64,000 nt of DNA from CALANV01 sp036381615 (lineage in GTDB: Bacteria > Pseudomonadota > Alphaproteobacteria > CACIAM-22H2). A program made the position numbers and the translations under genes. The notes beneath the pieces were generated by a model. That model worked only from the letters and a program-made list of their open reading frames with translations. It searched no databases and was not told where the DNA came from. The stretch lies in contig DASVCL010000052.1 in the NCBI GenBank assembly GCA_036381615.1, positions 1-64,000 of the forward strand. Reading direction: 5' to 3'. Positions 25,611-34,776 of this stretch are shown piece by piece (the stretch's first letter is position 1; each line of letters begins with the position of its first letter).

Positions 25611-26404
25611 TACGGCTGGAACTGCTCCTTGAGGACTCGTTCCTCGAGGTTGTGCTCGGGATCGAAGAGGAGCGTGAGCGACACGCCGCGATCCTCGCGG
25701 ACGTCGACGGCGATGACGTCGCGGACCTCGGTATGATCGGCGGTGGCGCTGACCGGGCGCTTGTCCGCCTCCAACACCTCGAAGCGCACTTCGGCGGTGT
25801 GCGGGAGCAGGGCGCCGCGCCAGCGCCGCGGCCGGAACGCGCTGATCGGCGTCAGTGCCAGCAGTTGCGCGCCCAACGGAACGATGGGCCCGTGGGCCGA
25901 GAGGTTGTAGGCCGTGCTGCCGGCCGGTGTGGCCAGCAGAATGCCGTCGCAGGTGAGTTCGGGAAGCCGCTCGATGCCGTCGACGAGAATGCGGATCTTC
26001 GCGGACTGGCGCGTCTGACGCAGCAAGGATACCTCGTTGATGGCCAGCGCCTCGACCCGTTCGCCCGCGACCGTGCGCGCCTGCATGCGCAAGGGATGAA
26101 GTGTGACCTTCACGGCCGCCTGCAGGCGCTCGACCAAGTCGTTCTCACGGTACTCGTTCAGGAGGAAGCCGACGCTGCCGCGGTTCATGCCGAAGATCGG
26201 CACGGCACCGTCCATGAAGCGGTGGAGCGTCTGCAGCATGAAGCCGTCGCCGCCGAGCGCGACGATCACGTCCGCCTGCTCGGGCGCCACCGTGCGTTCG
26301 CGGTAGATCTCCGACAGGCGAAGACACGCCTGCTCCGCCGGCTCCGAGTCGGCGGCGACGAAGGCGATCCGGGTCTTGGCGGCGTGTTGTCGTTCCCACG
26401 GCAT
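25610..26404 (-). CDS. nadK: NAD kinase
   Basis: 264 aa. Family motifs in order: ALGGDGFML (ATP/NAD site), NRGSVGFL, INEVSLLR and TPAGSTAYNLSAHGP. Phosphorylates NAD to NADP in the cytoplasm. It is downstream of moaA on the same strand with a 119-bp gap, so cotranscription is possible but not certain. Housekeeping gene. Confidence 0.95.
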   Translation of the reverse strand: MPWERQHAAKTRIAFVAADSEPAEQACLRLSEIYRERTVAPEQADVIVALGGDGFMLQTLHRFMDGAVPIFGMNRGSVGFLLNEYRENDLVERLQAAVKVTLHPLRMQARTVAGERVEALAINEVSLLRQTRQSAKIRILVDGIERLPELTCDGILLATPAGSTAYNLSAHGPIVPLGAQLLALTPISAFRPRRWRGALLPHTAEVRFEVLEADKRPVSATADHTEVRDVIAVDVREDRGVSLTLLFDPEHNLEERVLKEQFQP

Positions 26405-26523
26405 TGGCTATGCTCCGACGGCCGCGGCGAGTATAGCGAAGCGCGGCCGGCGCGCCATGGCCCGGAAACGCGGGGTCATGGAAGCGCGGATCGGAACCGA
26501 GGCGCCAGCGGGAACCCAACCGG

Positions 26524-27561
26524 TCAGCCGCCGGTGACGCTCATATGGCGTCGGACGGCCGGCGTCCGGTGCCGGCGGTCGATGATGAAATCGTGACCCT
26601 TGGGCTTACGGCTGATGGCCTCGCGGATGGCCGCCTCGAGCAGGCCGTCATCATCGCTGGCGCGCAGCGGCGTGCGCAGATCCGCGGCGTCCTCCTGGCC
26701 CAGGCACATGTAAAGTGTCCCGGTGCAGGTCAGGCGGACGCGATTGCAGAGTTCGCAGAAGTTATGGGTGAGGGGGGTGATGAAGCCGAGCCGCCGGCCC
26801 GTCTCCTTGACGACGACGTAGCGCGCCGGCCCACCCGTTCGGTAGTCAGTCTCCTCGAGCGTCCAGCGCTGCGCCAGTCGCGCGCGGACGAGCGAGAGCG
26901 GCAGATACTGGTCGACCCGGCTTGGGCCGATATCGCCCATCGGCATCACTTCGATGATCGTGAGGTCGTAGCCGTTCTCGCCGCACCAGGCGATCATGTC
27001 GTCGAACTCGTCCTCGTTCACGCCCTTGAGCGCGACGGCATTGATCTTGATCCGGAGGCCGGCCGCCTTCGCCGCGGCGAGCCCGTCCAGGACCTGCTCG
27101 AGCCGGCCCCACCGCGTAATGGCCGCGAATTTTGCCGGATCGAGCGTATCGATCGACACGTTTATGCGACGGACGCCGCAATCGTAGAGCTCGTTCGCGT
27201 ATTTCGCGAGCTGGCTGCCGTTGGTCGTCACCGTGAGCTCGTCGAGCGCGCCGGCCACGATGTGGCGGCCGAGCGCGCGGAACAGGCTCATGATATTGCG
27301 GCGGACCAGCGGCTCGCCGCCGGTGAGCCGCAGCTTGCGCACCCCAAGCCGGACGAAGGCGGAGCAGAGGCGATCGAGTTCCTCGAGCGACAGGATCTCG
27401 GCCTTGGGCAGAAACGTCATGTCCTCCGCCATGCAGTACACGCAGCGGAAGTCGCAACGGTCCGTCACCGATACCCGCAAATAGCTGATGCGCCGCTGAA
27501 ACGGGTCGATCAGCGGGGCCGTGGAAAGCGGGGCCGGCATCGCGGCATTGGCGGTCGTCAT
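26524..27561 (-). CDS. moaA: GTP 3',8-cyclase MoaA
   Basis: 345 aa. Radical-SAM cluster motif TDRCDFRCVYC near residue 35-45, second iron-sulfur site CELCNRVRLTC with a later Cys (GTLYMC), and the C-terminal Gly-Gly (SVTGG) needed for activity in MoaA. First step of molybdopterin synthesis, which supplies the cofactor of the FDH encoded nearby. Follows the ferredoxin gene on the same strand. Confidence 0.96.
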   Translation of the reverse strand: MTTANAAMPAPLSTAPLIDPFQRRISYLRVSVTDRCDFRCVYCMAEDMTFLPKAEILSLEELDRLCSAFVRLGVRKLRLTGGEPLVRRNIMSLFRALGRHIVAGALDELTVTTNGSQLAKYANELYDCGVRRINVSIDTLDPAKFAAITRWGRLEQVLDGLAAAKAAGLRIKINAVALKGVNEDEFDDMIAWCGENGYDLTIIEVMPMGDIGPSRVDQYLPLSLVRARLAQRWTLEETDYRTGGPARYVVVKETGRRLGFITPLTHNFCELCNRVRLTCTGTLYMCLGQEDAADLRTPLRASDDDGLLEAAIREAISRKPKGHDFIIDRRHRTPAVRRHMSVTGG

Positions 27562-27679
27562 GGTCGGTCCGGATCCAGCACGACCATGATAATAGGCATC
27601 GCCTGGGGATCTGTCGCCCCCAAGATTCGTGTGGATTCGGCCCTGCCCGAGGGCCCGCCCGCCGGCCCGAACGGGAGGG

Positions 27680-29722
27680 TCAGGAGTCCAGCTTTTCCGG
27701 CGGAGAGTGGATCCCGGACTCGCGTGCGCGAATGTAGTCCTCCGTCGTGCGCGGAGCGGGGCGCGGCGGACCGGCGAACGGGTCGATCGTGGTCTCGGTC
27801 TGCACGATCACGCGGCAGTCCTCGCACATGCGGATCCGTTCGACCGCCGTCTCGTTCTGGAACATCCAGTGCTTTCCGGCGAGTTTCTCGATCACCCGTT
27901 CGATCGCGCTCCGGGTACCGAAGGGCTTGCCGCAGCGGATGCAATGTGCCGGCTCCTCCTCCTTGAGGAGGGTCGGGCTGCGCGCGTCGTCGGTAAAGTT
28001 CAGGCGCGGCTTCAGGCTGATGACCTTTTCCGGGCAGGTCACCTTGCACAGGCCGCATTGCACGCAGGCATCCTCGATAAAGCGCAGCATCGGCCAGTCC
28101 GGATTGTCGATCAGCGCGCCCGTCGGGCATGCGCCGACGCAGGACAGACAGAGCGTGCAGCCGGCCGTGTCGATTTCCACGGCACCGAAAGGCGCGCCGA
28201 CAGGCAGCGGCAGCATGTCAACCGGGGTCGGGGCAACGGCATGGAGGTGCCGAAGCGCCAGCGTGGTGACCCCGCGCTTGCCGCCCATGGGCAGGAAACT
28301 GCCGGCGCGCGGCGGCGCAAGCGGCGCCAGCGCGTAGAGCTCGGTCTCGACGGCATCGGGATCGTTCGTCTCGATCACGCCCAGGCGCCCCTCGCCGAAA
28401 CCGAGGCCGCTCAACATCGTCTCGGCAAGGCCGAGCTGCCCGGCGAGGCCGGCAAGCTCGTCCCGCTTCTTCGGATCGACGAGGATACGGACGGCGCTCG
28501 CGCCATAGGCGAAGGCGGCGGCCAGGAAATCGAAGCCGACCTGCGTAACCTCGTTGACGGCGAACGGTATTACGCGAGCCGGAAGTCCGCGGCCGTAGCG
28601 TGCCATCAACGCGATCAGATCTTCGCCGTGGCGGCTGTCATGGACGAGCAGGACCGGGTTCTCGCCGCCGGCCCGGCCATAGACGGTCAGCAGCGTGCGA
28701 AGACGCTCGAGCAGCGTCTCCCGCGGCGGCAGGGCATAGGTCGATGCGCCGGTCGGGCAGACGCTCGCGCAACTGCCGCAGCCCGCGCATACATAGGGAT
28801 CGATGGTCACCTGATCGCCGGCAGGCGTGATCGCACCGGTCGGGCAGACGTCCAGGCACCGCGTGCAGCCGGTCTTGGTGTTGCGTCCATGGGCACATAG
28901 CGCCGCGTCATACTTCACGTACTGCGGCTTCTCGAACTCGCCGACCAGCTCGACGATGTCGAACAGCGCCTTCTGGACGGCGGCCGGATCGCGCGGATCC
29001 GGCCGGAAGTACCCGTCACGTTTCTCGTGCCCCGGGAAAAGCGGTGCGCCGCCCGTCAGGTCGAGGATCAGGTCGCAGTTTGAGACGGCGCCGTCGCGTG
29101 GGCGCTCGAACTCGAGAAAGCGGCGCGAGAACGGAAGCGCCGGTGCGTAGCCGTCCACCACGACCTCGAATGCGCCGAGATATCCCTTTGCGGCGACAAC
29201 TGTTCCCGCGAAGATCGGTACTTCGGTCAGGCGGGGCGGGATGAGGTCCGCGGGCCGGTCCAGCAGGAGCGTGCAGTCAAGCCGCTCGGAAAGCTGCCGG
29301 GCAGCCTCGATTGCAACTTCGTCACGGCCGTAGATCAGCGTCGTGCCCGCCGATTTCAGCGTAACCGCCGGCGCGGCCGGGATCTCGAGCGCCGCTTCGG
29401 CCAGGAGCGCCGCCATCTTCGGCAGCGCCGCGTCGCCTTCGGCCGACCAGCCGGCACGCTCGCGGATGTTGGTGAAGTGCAGGTCGACGTCGCGTCCGAG
29501 GGCTGCCCGTGTCTCGGTAAACAGGGGGGCTTCCTGCGTGCAGGCGACGAGAACCGGCTTGTCGCCCGCGCTCGCCGCCTCGAACTGGCCGATCTGGTTG
29601 CGGCAAAGCAGCGTGTGGACCTTGGCGTCTTCGGCGCCGCAAGCTTTCGCCAGGGCCGCGCCATCGACGCGCATCGTCCGGTTACAATCGCAGACGAGGA
29701 CCGTCTTGCCGTTCAGTTCCAA
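27680..29722 (-). CDS. Multi-cluster 4Fe-4S ferredoxin protein associated with formate dehydrogenase
   Basis: 680 aa. N-terminal half has no cluster motif after an initial VLVCDCNRT; two ferredoxin pairs follow: CTRCLDVCPTG with CAGCGSCASVCPTG (about 285-325) and CTLCLSCVGACPTG with CVQCGLCKVTCPE (about 520-570), then two further Cys pairs CIRCG and CEDCR near the end. It probably carries electrons in the cytoplasm for FDH activity or maturation. The start is a TTG at 29722 with GGGAGG ten bases upstream; no in-frame ATG fits. Proteins of this type accompany fdh loci with DUF3305/3306. Confidence 0.85.
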   Translation of the reverse strand: MELNGKTVLVCDCNRTMRVDGAALAKACGAEDAKVHTLLCRNQIGQFEAASAGDKPVLVACTQEAPLFTETRAALGRDVDLHFTNIRERAGWSAEGDAALPKMAALLAEAALEIPAAPAVTLKSAGTTLIYGRDEVAIEAARQLSERLDCTLLLDRPADLIPPRLTEVPIFAGTVVAAKGYLGAFEVVVDGYAPALPFSRRFLEFERPRDGAVSNCDLILDLTGGAPLFPGHEKRDGYFRPDPRDPAAVQKALFDIVELVGEFEKPQYVKYDAALCAHGRNTKTGCTRCLDVCPTGAITPAGDQVTIDPYVCAGCGSCASVCPTGASTYALPPRETLLERLRTLLTVYGRAGGENPVLLVHDSRHGEDLIALMARYGRGLPARVIPFAVNEVTQVGFDFLAAAFAYGASAVRILVDPKKRDELAGLAGQLGLAETMLSGLGFGEGRLGVIETNDPDAVETELYALAPLAPPRAGSFLPMGGKRGVTTLALRHLHAVAPTPVDMLPLPVGAPFGAVEIDTAGCTLCLSCVGACPTGALIDNPDWPMLRFIEDACVQCGLCKVTCPEKVISLKPRLNFTDDARSPTLLKEEEPAHCIRCGKPFGTRSAIERVIEKLAGKHWMFQNETAVERIRMCEDCRVIVQTETTIDPFAGPPRPAPRTTEDYIRARESGIHSPPEKLDS

Positions 29723-29843
29723 GCTTCATGTGCCTCCCGAACATGATCTGTTCTGGCAAACCGGTGGGATCGGCGCAAGTCGTTTCTTGGATGGGCGGCC
29801 GCCGTCCTGCAAGCGATTCGAGACCGGAACCCGGGAGCTTCGC

Positions 29844-29853
29844 TATATTCGGC
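29844..29853. promoter_or_regulatory. Motif TATATTCGGC shared with tup promoter
   Basis: This decamer lies 31 bp upstream of the HTH-PBP regulator start and differs by one base from TATATTTGGC (33287-33296), which sits just upstream of the predicted -35 of tupBCA. The flanking CGCTATATT also resembles one half of a molybdate-box. A binding site for the HTH-PBP regulator is possible but only two copies support it. Confidence 0.35.
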
Positions 29854-29883
29854 ACGGACAACAGATCGGACGGTGTTTCGCCG

Positions 29884-30765
29884 ATGTCGCACGAGCTGAT
29901 GACGACACGCGAGGTCGCGGATTACCTGCGCATCAAGGAACGGAAAGTCTACGACCTTGTGCGCGAGCGGAAGATTCCGTGCTCGCGCGTGACCGGAAAG
30001 TGGCTGTTTCCGAAGGCGCTGATCGACCTCTGGGTCGCGCAGAACAGCGAACCCGGTCCGGACGTCGACAACCGGGCGCCAGCCGCCATCGTCGCGGGCA
30101 GCCACGATCCGCTGCTCGACTGGGCGGTGCGGGAATCGCGCTGCGGCCTGGCGATGCTTCCGGGCGGCAGCCTGGACGGGCTGCACCGCGTCGCCGCAGG
30201 CGAGGCCATGCTCGCCGGCATTCACGTCCGGGAGGCTGACGGCACGTACAACGTGGGCACGGTCCGCAACGTCATGCCGCGTCGCGACTACGTCATTCTT
30301 GAATGGGCCAAGCGCGAGCAGGGATTGGTTGTCGCCCAAGGCAACCCGCTGGGCCTCCGCACGGTCGCCGATCTGCGCGTGAAGAAGGCGCGGGTCGTGT
30401 TGCGGCAACCCGAGGCAGGAAGCCAAATCCTGTTGGTGCAGCTGCTTGCATCCGCCGGACTCTCGCCCGACCAGTTGACCACATTGCCGAACCCGGCACT
30501 GAGCGAGAACGACCTCGGCCTTGCGATCGCCGAAGGAAAGGCCGACGCAGGAGTCGCGGTCCGCGCCGTCGCAAACCAGTTCCGGCTGGGTTTCGTGCCG
30601 CTGCAGACCGAGCGCTTTGATCTGGTGATGCGCCGGCGCGACTATTTTCAGCCGCCGGTCCAGAAACTTTTCGCCTTTTCCAGAACGCCGGGATTTCACG
30701 AACGCGCCGCCGATCTCGGCGGTTATGACGTCGGTGAGCTCGGGCAGGTCATCTACAACTCGTGA
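29884..30765 (+). CDS. HTH (excisionase-like) regulator with periplasmic-binding-protein-like sensor domain
   Basis: 293 aa. Residues about 6-52 are an HTH_17-type DNA-binding domain (TTREVADYLRIKERKVYDLV... GKWLFPKALIDLWV); residues about 68-280 are a type II periplasmic-binding fold without a signal peptide, so it is cytoplasmic. Such proteins sense molybdate or tungstate in bacteria that lack ModE. It is transcribed toward tupA and divergent from the FDH ferredoxin. Start ATG 29884; ATG 29899 is an alternative. Ligand is inferred from the Tup neighbours. Confidence 0.83.
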   Translation: MSHELMTTREVADYLRIKERKVYDLVRERKIPCSRVTGKWLFPKALIDLWVAQNSEPGPDVDNRAPAAIVAGSHDPLLDWAVRESRCGLAMLPGGSLDGLHRVAAGEAMLAGIHVREADGTYNVGTVRNVMPRRDYVILEWAKREQGLVVAQGNPLGLRTVADLRVKKARVVLRQPEAGSQILLVQLLASAGLSPDQLTTLPNPALSENDLGLAIAEGKADAGVAVRAVANQFRLGFVPLQTERFDLVMRRRDYFQPPVQKLFAFSRTPGFHERAADLGGYDVGELGQVIYNS

Positions 30766-30917
30766 GGCGCGAAGCATGGACTGCAGACGCGTCGTCGTGT
30801 TGCAAAGCCGCACGGCTGCCGTCGCAGACATGGTTTACTTGGCCACGATTGCATCTGAACCCTTGATGACCGCACAGGCTTCTTCGCCCTGGCGCGGGCC
30901 CAGAAAACGCCGCTTCG

Positions 30918-31757
30918 TCACGAAGCTCCAGCCTTGCGATAGTTCGGGAAGAAGAGCTGCTGGCCGCCGATCTTGTAGTCGGCGATGGCTTTCTGTCCTT
31001 CCGGCGACGTGATCCAGTCGATGAAGGCCATGCCCAGATCCTTCTTCACGTGTGCATGCTTGGCCGGATTGACCAGCATCACGCCGTACTGATTGAAGAG
31101 TCGCTGGTCGCCTTCGACGACGATCGCGAGGTTGCGCCGGTTCTTGAAGCTGATCCAGGTTCCCCGGTCGGTCAGCGCGTAGGCGTCCATGGCGGCGGCC
31201 GTGTTGAGGGTCGGCCCCATGCCGGAACCCGTTTCGCGATACCATGCGCCCTTTCCGGATTCCGGATCGACTCCGGCGATCTTCCACAGGCGCAGCTCGG
31301 CGGCATGCGTACCGCTCTTGTCCCCCCGCGACGCGAAGGGCGCTTTCGCCTCCGCGATCTTCTTGAGTGCCGCCGCGACATCTTTCGTGCCGGCGACCTT
31401 GGCGGGATCCGATTTCGGGCCGACGAGCACGAAATCGTTGTACATGACCTCCCGCCGCTCGATGCCGTAACCCTCATCGACGAATTTCAGCTCAGACGCC
31501 CTGTCGTGCACGAACACGACGTCGGCGTCGCCCCGACGGCCGGTGGCGAGCGCCTGGCCGGTGCCCTGTGCGATCACCCGCACATCAATCCCGGTCTTGG
31601 CCTTGAAGAGCGGAAGGATATGACCGAACAGACCCGACTGCTCGGTCGAGGTCGTCGAGGCTACCGTGATGAACTTGTCCTGTGCTGGCGCCGGCGCGGC
31701 TGCCAGTATCGCGACCGCCAGCACCCCGATGAACGTCAGCAAACGGTGTCTCAGCAT
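30918..31757 (-). CDS. tupA: Tungstate ABC transporter substrate-binding protein TupA
   Basis: 279 aa with signal peptide ending at PAPAQ. The mature protein begins with VASTTSTEQSGLF; the TTTS-like Thr/Ser motif here (STTSTE) is the oxyanion-binding hallmark of TupA. ALATGRRGDADVVFVHD is also typical. Last gene of the tupB-tupC-tupA operon. Tungstate versus molybdate preference cannot be proved from sequence, though the motif favours tungstate. Confidence 0.9.
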   Translation of the reverse strand: MLRHRLLTFIGVLAVAILAAAPAPAQDKFITVASTTSTEQSGLFGHILPLFKAKTGIDVRVIAQGTGQALATGRRGDADVVFVHDRASELKFVDEGYGIERREVMYNDFVLVGPKSDPAKVAGTKDVAAALKKIAEAKAPFASRGDKSGTHAAELRLWKIAGVDPESGKGAWYRETGSGMGPTLNTAAAMDAYALTDRGTWISFKNRRNLAIVVEGDQRLFNQYGVMLVNPAKHAHVKKDLGMAFIDWITSPEGQKAIADYKIGGQQLFFPNYRKAGAS

Positions 31758-31783
31758 CGTTTCCTCCTTACTGTTCGTTCCGG

Positions 31784-32518
31784 TTACCAGATGAGATCGC
31801 CGCGGATGAACGCCGCCGCCTCGGGCGTCGCCGGCTGGTCAAAGAAGCGGGCGGCGGGGCTGTGCTCGAGCACGCGGCCGCGGTGAAGAAAAATGACCTC
31901 GTCGGCGATGCGTCGCGCCTGCCCAAGGTCGTGTGTCGTCATCACGATCTTGGTGCCGTTCGCATGGATGACGGCGATCGCCTCTTCGATCATCCGGGTC
32001 GCGCCGGGATCGAGGTTGGCGGTGGGTTCGTCGAGGAACAGGACTTCCGGCGCGAGCGCCCAGGCGCGGGCGAGGGCAAGGCGCTGCTGCTCGCCGCCGG
32101 AGAGAACCCGGGCCGGACTGTCTGCCAGTCGATCGAGGCCGACCTTCGCCAAAGCTGCGTGCGCGCGCATGCCACGCTCCGCGCGGGATACGCCGGCGAG
32201 CTTGAGGGCATAGGTAATGTTGGCAAGCGCCGACCGGCGCAGCATCACCGGGCGCTGAAAGACCATCGCCTGCCGGCGTTCCGGGTGCGGCTGTCCGCCG
32301 CCCCAGACAATGGAGCCTCCCGAGGGCACCAGCAGTCCGTGGCAGAGCCGCAGGAGCACGCTCTTCCCGGCGCCGTTCGGCCCGAGGATGACCGTTCGCT
32401 GTCCGTGCCGAAGGTCGAACGAGATGCGGTCGATGATGGTCTTGCCGCCCGCGACGAACGTCAGGTCCCGTACCGAAAGCGGAAGGATCGAGGATGGCGA
32501 ATGCATCGCGCCGATCAT
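31784..32518 (-). CDS. tupC: Tungstate ABC transporter ATP-binding protein TupC
   Basis: 244 aa. Walker A GPNGAGKSV, signature LSGGEQQR, Walker B VLFLDEPTANLD, H-loop TTHDL. It has no C-terminal TOBE regulatory domain, unlike ModC. ATG at 32518 overlaps the tupB stop (ATGA). Confidence 0.9.
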   Translation of the reverse strand: MIGAMHSPSSILPLSVRDLTFVAGGKTIIDRISFDLRHGQRTVILGPNGAGKSVLLRLCHGLLVPSGGSIVWGGGQPHPERRQAMVFQRPVMLRRSALANITYALKLAGVSRAERGMRAHAALAKVGLDRLADSPARVLSGGEQQRLALARAWALAPEVLFLDEPTANLDPGATRMIEEAIAVIHANGTKIVMTTHDLGQARRIADEVIFLHRGRVLEHSPAARFFDQPATPEAAAFIRGDLIW

Positions 32519-33219
32519 CCGAATTTCCGCTGCGCCGCCTCTTTGATCACATAGGCGGCGGCGTTCACGCCCAGCACCAGGGTGATGAGGATGAGCCCGA
32601 GGCCGAGCGCCAGCGGGAGATCGCCCTTGCTCGTCTCAAGCGCGATCGCAGTGGTCATGACCCGGGTCACGCCGTCGATATTGCCGCCCACGATCATGAC
32701 CGCGCCGACCTCGGCGCTCGCCCGGCCGAAGCCGGCGAGAACGGCGGTCACGAGCGAGAACCGCGTGTCCCAGAGCAGGGTGAAAACCGCGCGGCGTGGC
32801 GTCACGCCGAGGGAGCGCAGTTGCTCCTCATATTCGCGCCAGGCGTCTTCGACGACCTGTCGCGTCAGCGCCGCGATGATTGGCGTAATCAGGGTGGCCT
32901 GCGCGATCACCATGGCCGACGGCGTGAACAGCAGACCCAGCGCGCCGAGCGGCCCGGCGCGAGACAGGAGCAGGTAGACGAACAGCCCGACTACCACCGG
33001 CGGCAGCCCCATGAAGCCGTTGAGGAGGACGATCAGCACACGGCGTCCAGGGAATCGGCCCAGAGCGACGGCGGCACCGAGCGGAAGACCAACACAGGCC
33101 GCGACAGCCACGGCCGTCAGGCTGACCTGCAGGCTGAGCGCAACGATCTCGACGAGATTGACGTCCAACCTCGCGATCAGACCGAGAGCGGTCACGAAGG
33201 CCGCGCTGATATCGCTCAT
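32515..33219 (-). CDS. tupB: Tungstate ABC transporter permease TupB
   Basis: 234 aa with five or six membrane helices; the cytoplasmic loop ...EYEEQLRSLGVTPRRAVF is the TupB coupling loop. First gene of the operon, with a well-placed promoter 30-60 bp upstream (33249-33278). Confidence 0.9.
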   Translation of the reverse strand: MSDISAAFVTALGLIARLDVNLVEIVALSLQVSLTAVAVAACVGLPLGAAVALGRFPGRRVLIVLLNGFMGLPPVVVGLFVYLLLSRAGPLGALGLLFTPSAMVIAQATLITPIIAALTRQVVEDAWREYEEQLRSLGVTPRRAVFTLLWDTRFSLVTAVLAGFGRASAEVGAVMIVGGNIDGVTRVMTTAIALETSKGDLPLALGLGLILITLVLGVNAAAYVIKEAAQRKFG

Positions 33220-33248
33220 GGTTGTCGTTTCTGCGCAAAAACATGTGA

Positions 33249-33296
33249 ATTATACGGTTCATCGCAGAATTACCGCAACAGCTGCATATATTTGGC
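33249..33296 (-). promoter_or_regulatory. Sigma-70-like promoter of tupBCA with upstream motif
   Basis: On the minus strand, TTGCGG (33273-33278) is followed by an 18-bp spacer and a perfect TATAAT (33249-33254), 30 bp from the tupB start. Directly upstream of the -35, GCCAAATATA (33287-33296) matches the motif before the HTH-PBP regulator in nine of ten bases, where an activator could bind. Confidence 0.6.
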
Positions 33297-33846
33297 GATT
33301 TCGGTCGGTTTTGCCTCGATGGGTGCGCACAGATACGACAAGCGCAGGGTGCGGGCCGGCGGGGGCGGGTGCGGGCAGTCACGATCGGGCGCCGATGTCG
33401 ACGGCTTGGCGGGGGATGCATGCATCCTCCCGACGATGGGGTTTGTTCCGCGTGGCGCCGGACGACCGATCCAACCTCCGCGGCGATCATCGGCTTCTTA
33501 AGTTCCGTGCGCCGGAGCCGATTTGTCGTCCAACATGAAGGTCATGGATGCCGATATCGCGACCCTGGATATCGACGAGATTGCCAAGGCAGGCTTGTCG
33601 GGGCCCGTCCCGTGCACAGATGCGGCTTCATGCGTTGCCGACTGGCAGGGATTACATCAACGATCCGTTTTCGGGTCGATGCGAGCTATTACGGCGGATT
33701 TGGGTGTGACATCTTCCTGAACGCCGACTCCGAGACCATGTGACCTCGCGATCCGCGGCACGAGGTGCTCGAACACGCTCATGGGGAATCGCGACCCGGC
33801 CGTTCCGCGCGGCCGGTCCAGCACGGCTCGGCGCCGGAATAACCCC
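33297..33846. other. Intergenic region between tupB and fdhD, no clear gene
   Basis: About 550 bp. A 65-codon frame at 33523-33720 (+) starting MSSNMKVMDADIATL has no clear ribosome-binding site and no family resemblance; it may be a gene remnant. No tRNA, riboswitch-like structure or palindrome was identified. It should hold the fdhD promoter. Confidence 0.5.
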
Positions 33847-34776
33847 ATGAGCCGCATACCCGGGCGCCTTGTGGCATCGCGGCACGGGCGGCATATTCAG
33901 GGGATGGATGAATTCATCGTCAAACCCGATCCGGGCGACGAGCGCCTGACCCGGCGCGTACAGGGCCATGACCAGGACGGCCGGCCAATCGAGACGTCAG
34001 TCGTGGTCGAGCGTCCGCTGACGCTGTTTCTGAACAGCAAGGAGATCGTCACGATGATGACGATCGGCGACTACCCCGAATACCTGGCCGTCGGCTATCT
34101 GCTCAACCAGAACATGCTGAAGCCGGACGACGAGATCACGGCCGTGGAATACGACGCCGAGATCGACACGGTCGTCGTCCGCACGCGCGGCAAGACGAAT
34201 TTCGAGGAGAAGCTCAGAAAGAAGACGCTCACGTCCGGCTGCGCCCAGGGCACCGTGTTCGGCGACCTGATGGAGAGGTTCGAGGAGATACGGCTTCCGG
34301 CCGACGCCGTCCTTCGCACCTCATGGCTCTACCGCCTGATGCGGAAGATCAACACGGCGCCGAGCCTCTATCTCGAAGCGGGCGCGATACATGGCTGCGT
34401 GCTGTGCGAAGAGGACCGGCCGCTCGTCTACATGGAGGACGTCGGTCGGCACAACGCCGTCGACAAGATCGCCGGATACATGTTTCTCAACAAGCTGTCG
34501 CCGGCGAACAAGCTGTTCTACACGACCGGTCGCCTGACGAGCGAGATGGTGATCAAGACCGTGCAGATGCAGATCCCGATCCTGATCTCGCGATCCGGCT
34601 TCACGGCATGGGGTGTCGAACTGGCGCGCAAGGCGAACCTGACCCTGATCGGCCGTGCGAAGGGGAGCCGTTTCATCGCGCTGTCGGGCGCCGAGCGCAT
34701 CATCTACGACGCGGAGGCGCGCGAGATCGCCGAGGAGGATCGGCGCCATCAGCGCAAGGCCAGCCTCGCGGAATGA
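33847..34776 (+). CDS. fdhD: Formate dehydrogenase accessory sulfurtransferase FdhD
   Basis: 309 aa. Contains LFLNSKEIVTMMTIGDYPEYLAVGYL-type FdhD core (segments LFLNSKEI, YPEYLAVGYL), LEAGAIHGCVLC, EDVGRHNAVDKI and SRSGFTAWGVELA. It moves sulfur from a cysteine desulfurase to the Mo/W cofactor of FDH. The loop Cys is single (TSGCAQG), whereas E. coli FdhD has CxxC. Start is uncertain: ATG 33847 (weak site) or ATG 33904 (MDEFIVKP); frame open to 33781. The stop overlaps the nitroreductase start (ATGA). Confidence 0.93.
   Translation: MSRIPGRLVASRHGRHIQGMDEFIVKPDPGDERLTRRVQGHDQDGRPIETSVVVERPLTLFLNSKEIVTMMTIGDYPEYLAVGYLLNQNMLKPDDEITAVEYDAEIDTVVVRTRGKTNFEEKLRKKTLTSGCAQGTVFGDLMERFEEIRLPADAVLRTSWLYRLMRKINTAPSLYLEAGAIHGCVLCEEDRPLVYMEDVGRHNAVDKIAGYMFLNKLSPANKLFYTTGRLTSEMVIKTVQMQIPILISRSGFTAWGVELARKANLTLIGRAKGSRFIALSGAERIIYDAEAREIAEEDRRHQRKASLAE

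Noticed and set aside
30918..33219. Molybdate (ModABC) transporter
   Set aside because: The binding protein has the TupA-type STTSTE motif and the ATPase lacks a TOBE domain.
33523..33720. 65-aa protein-coding gene
   Set aside because: No convincing ribosome-binding site, no recognisable family and no operon context; kept only as a possible remnant.
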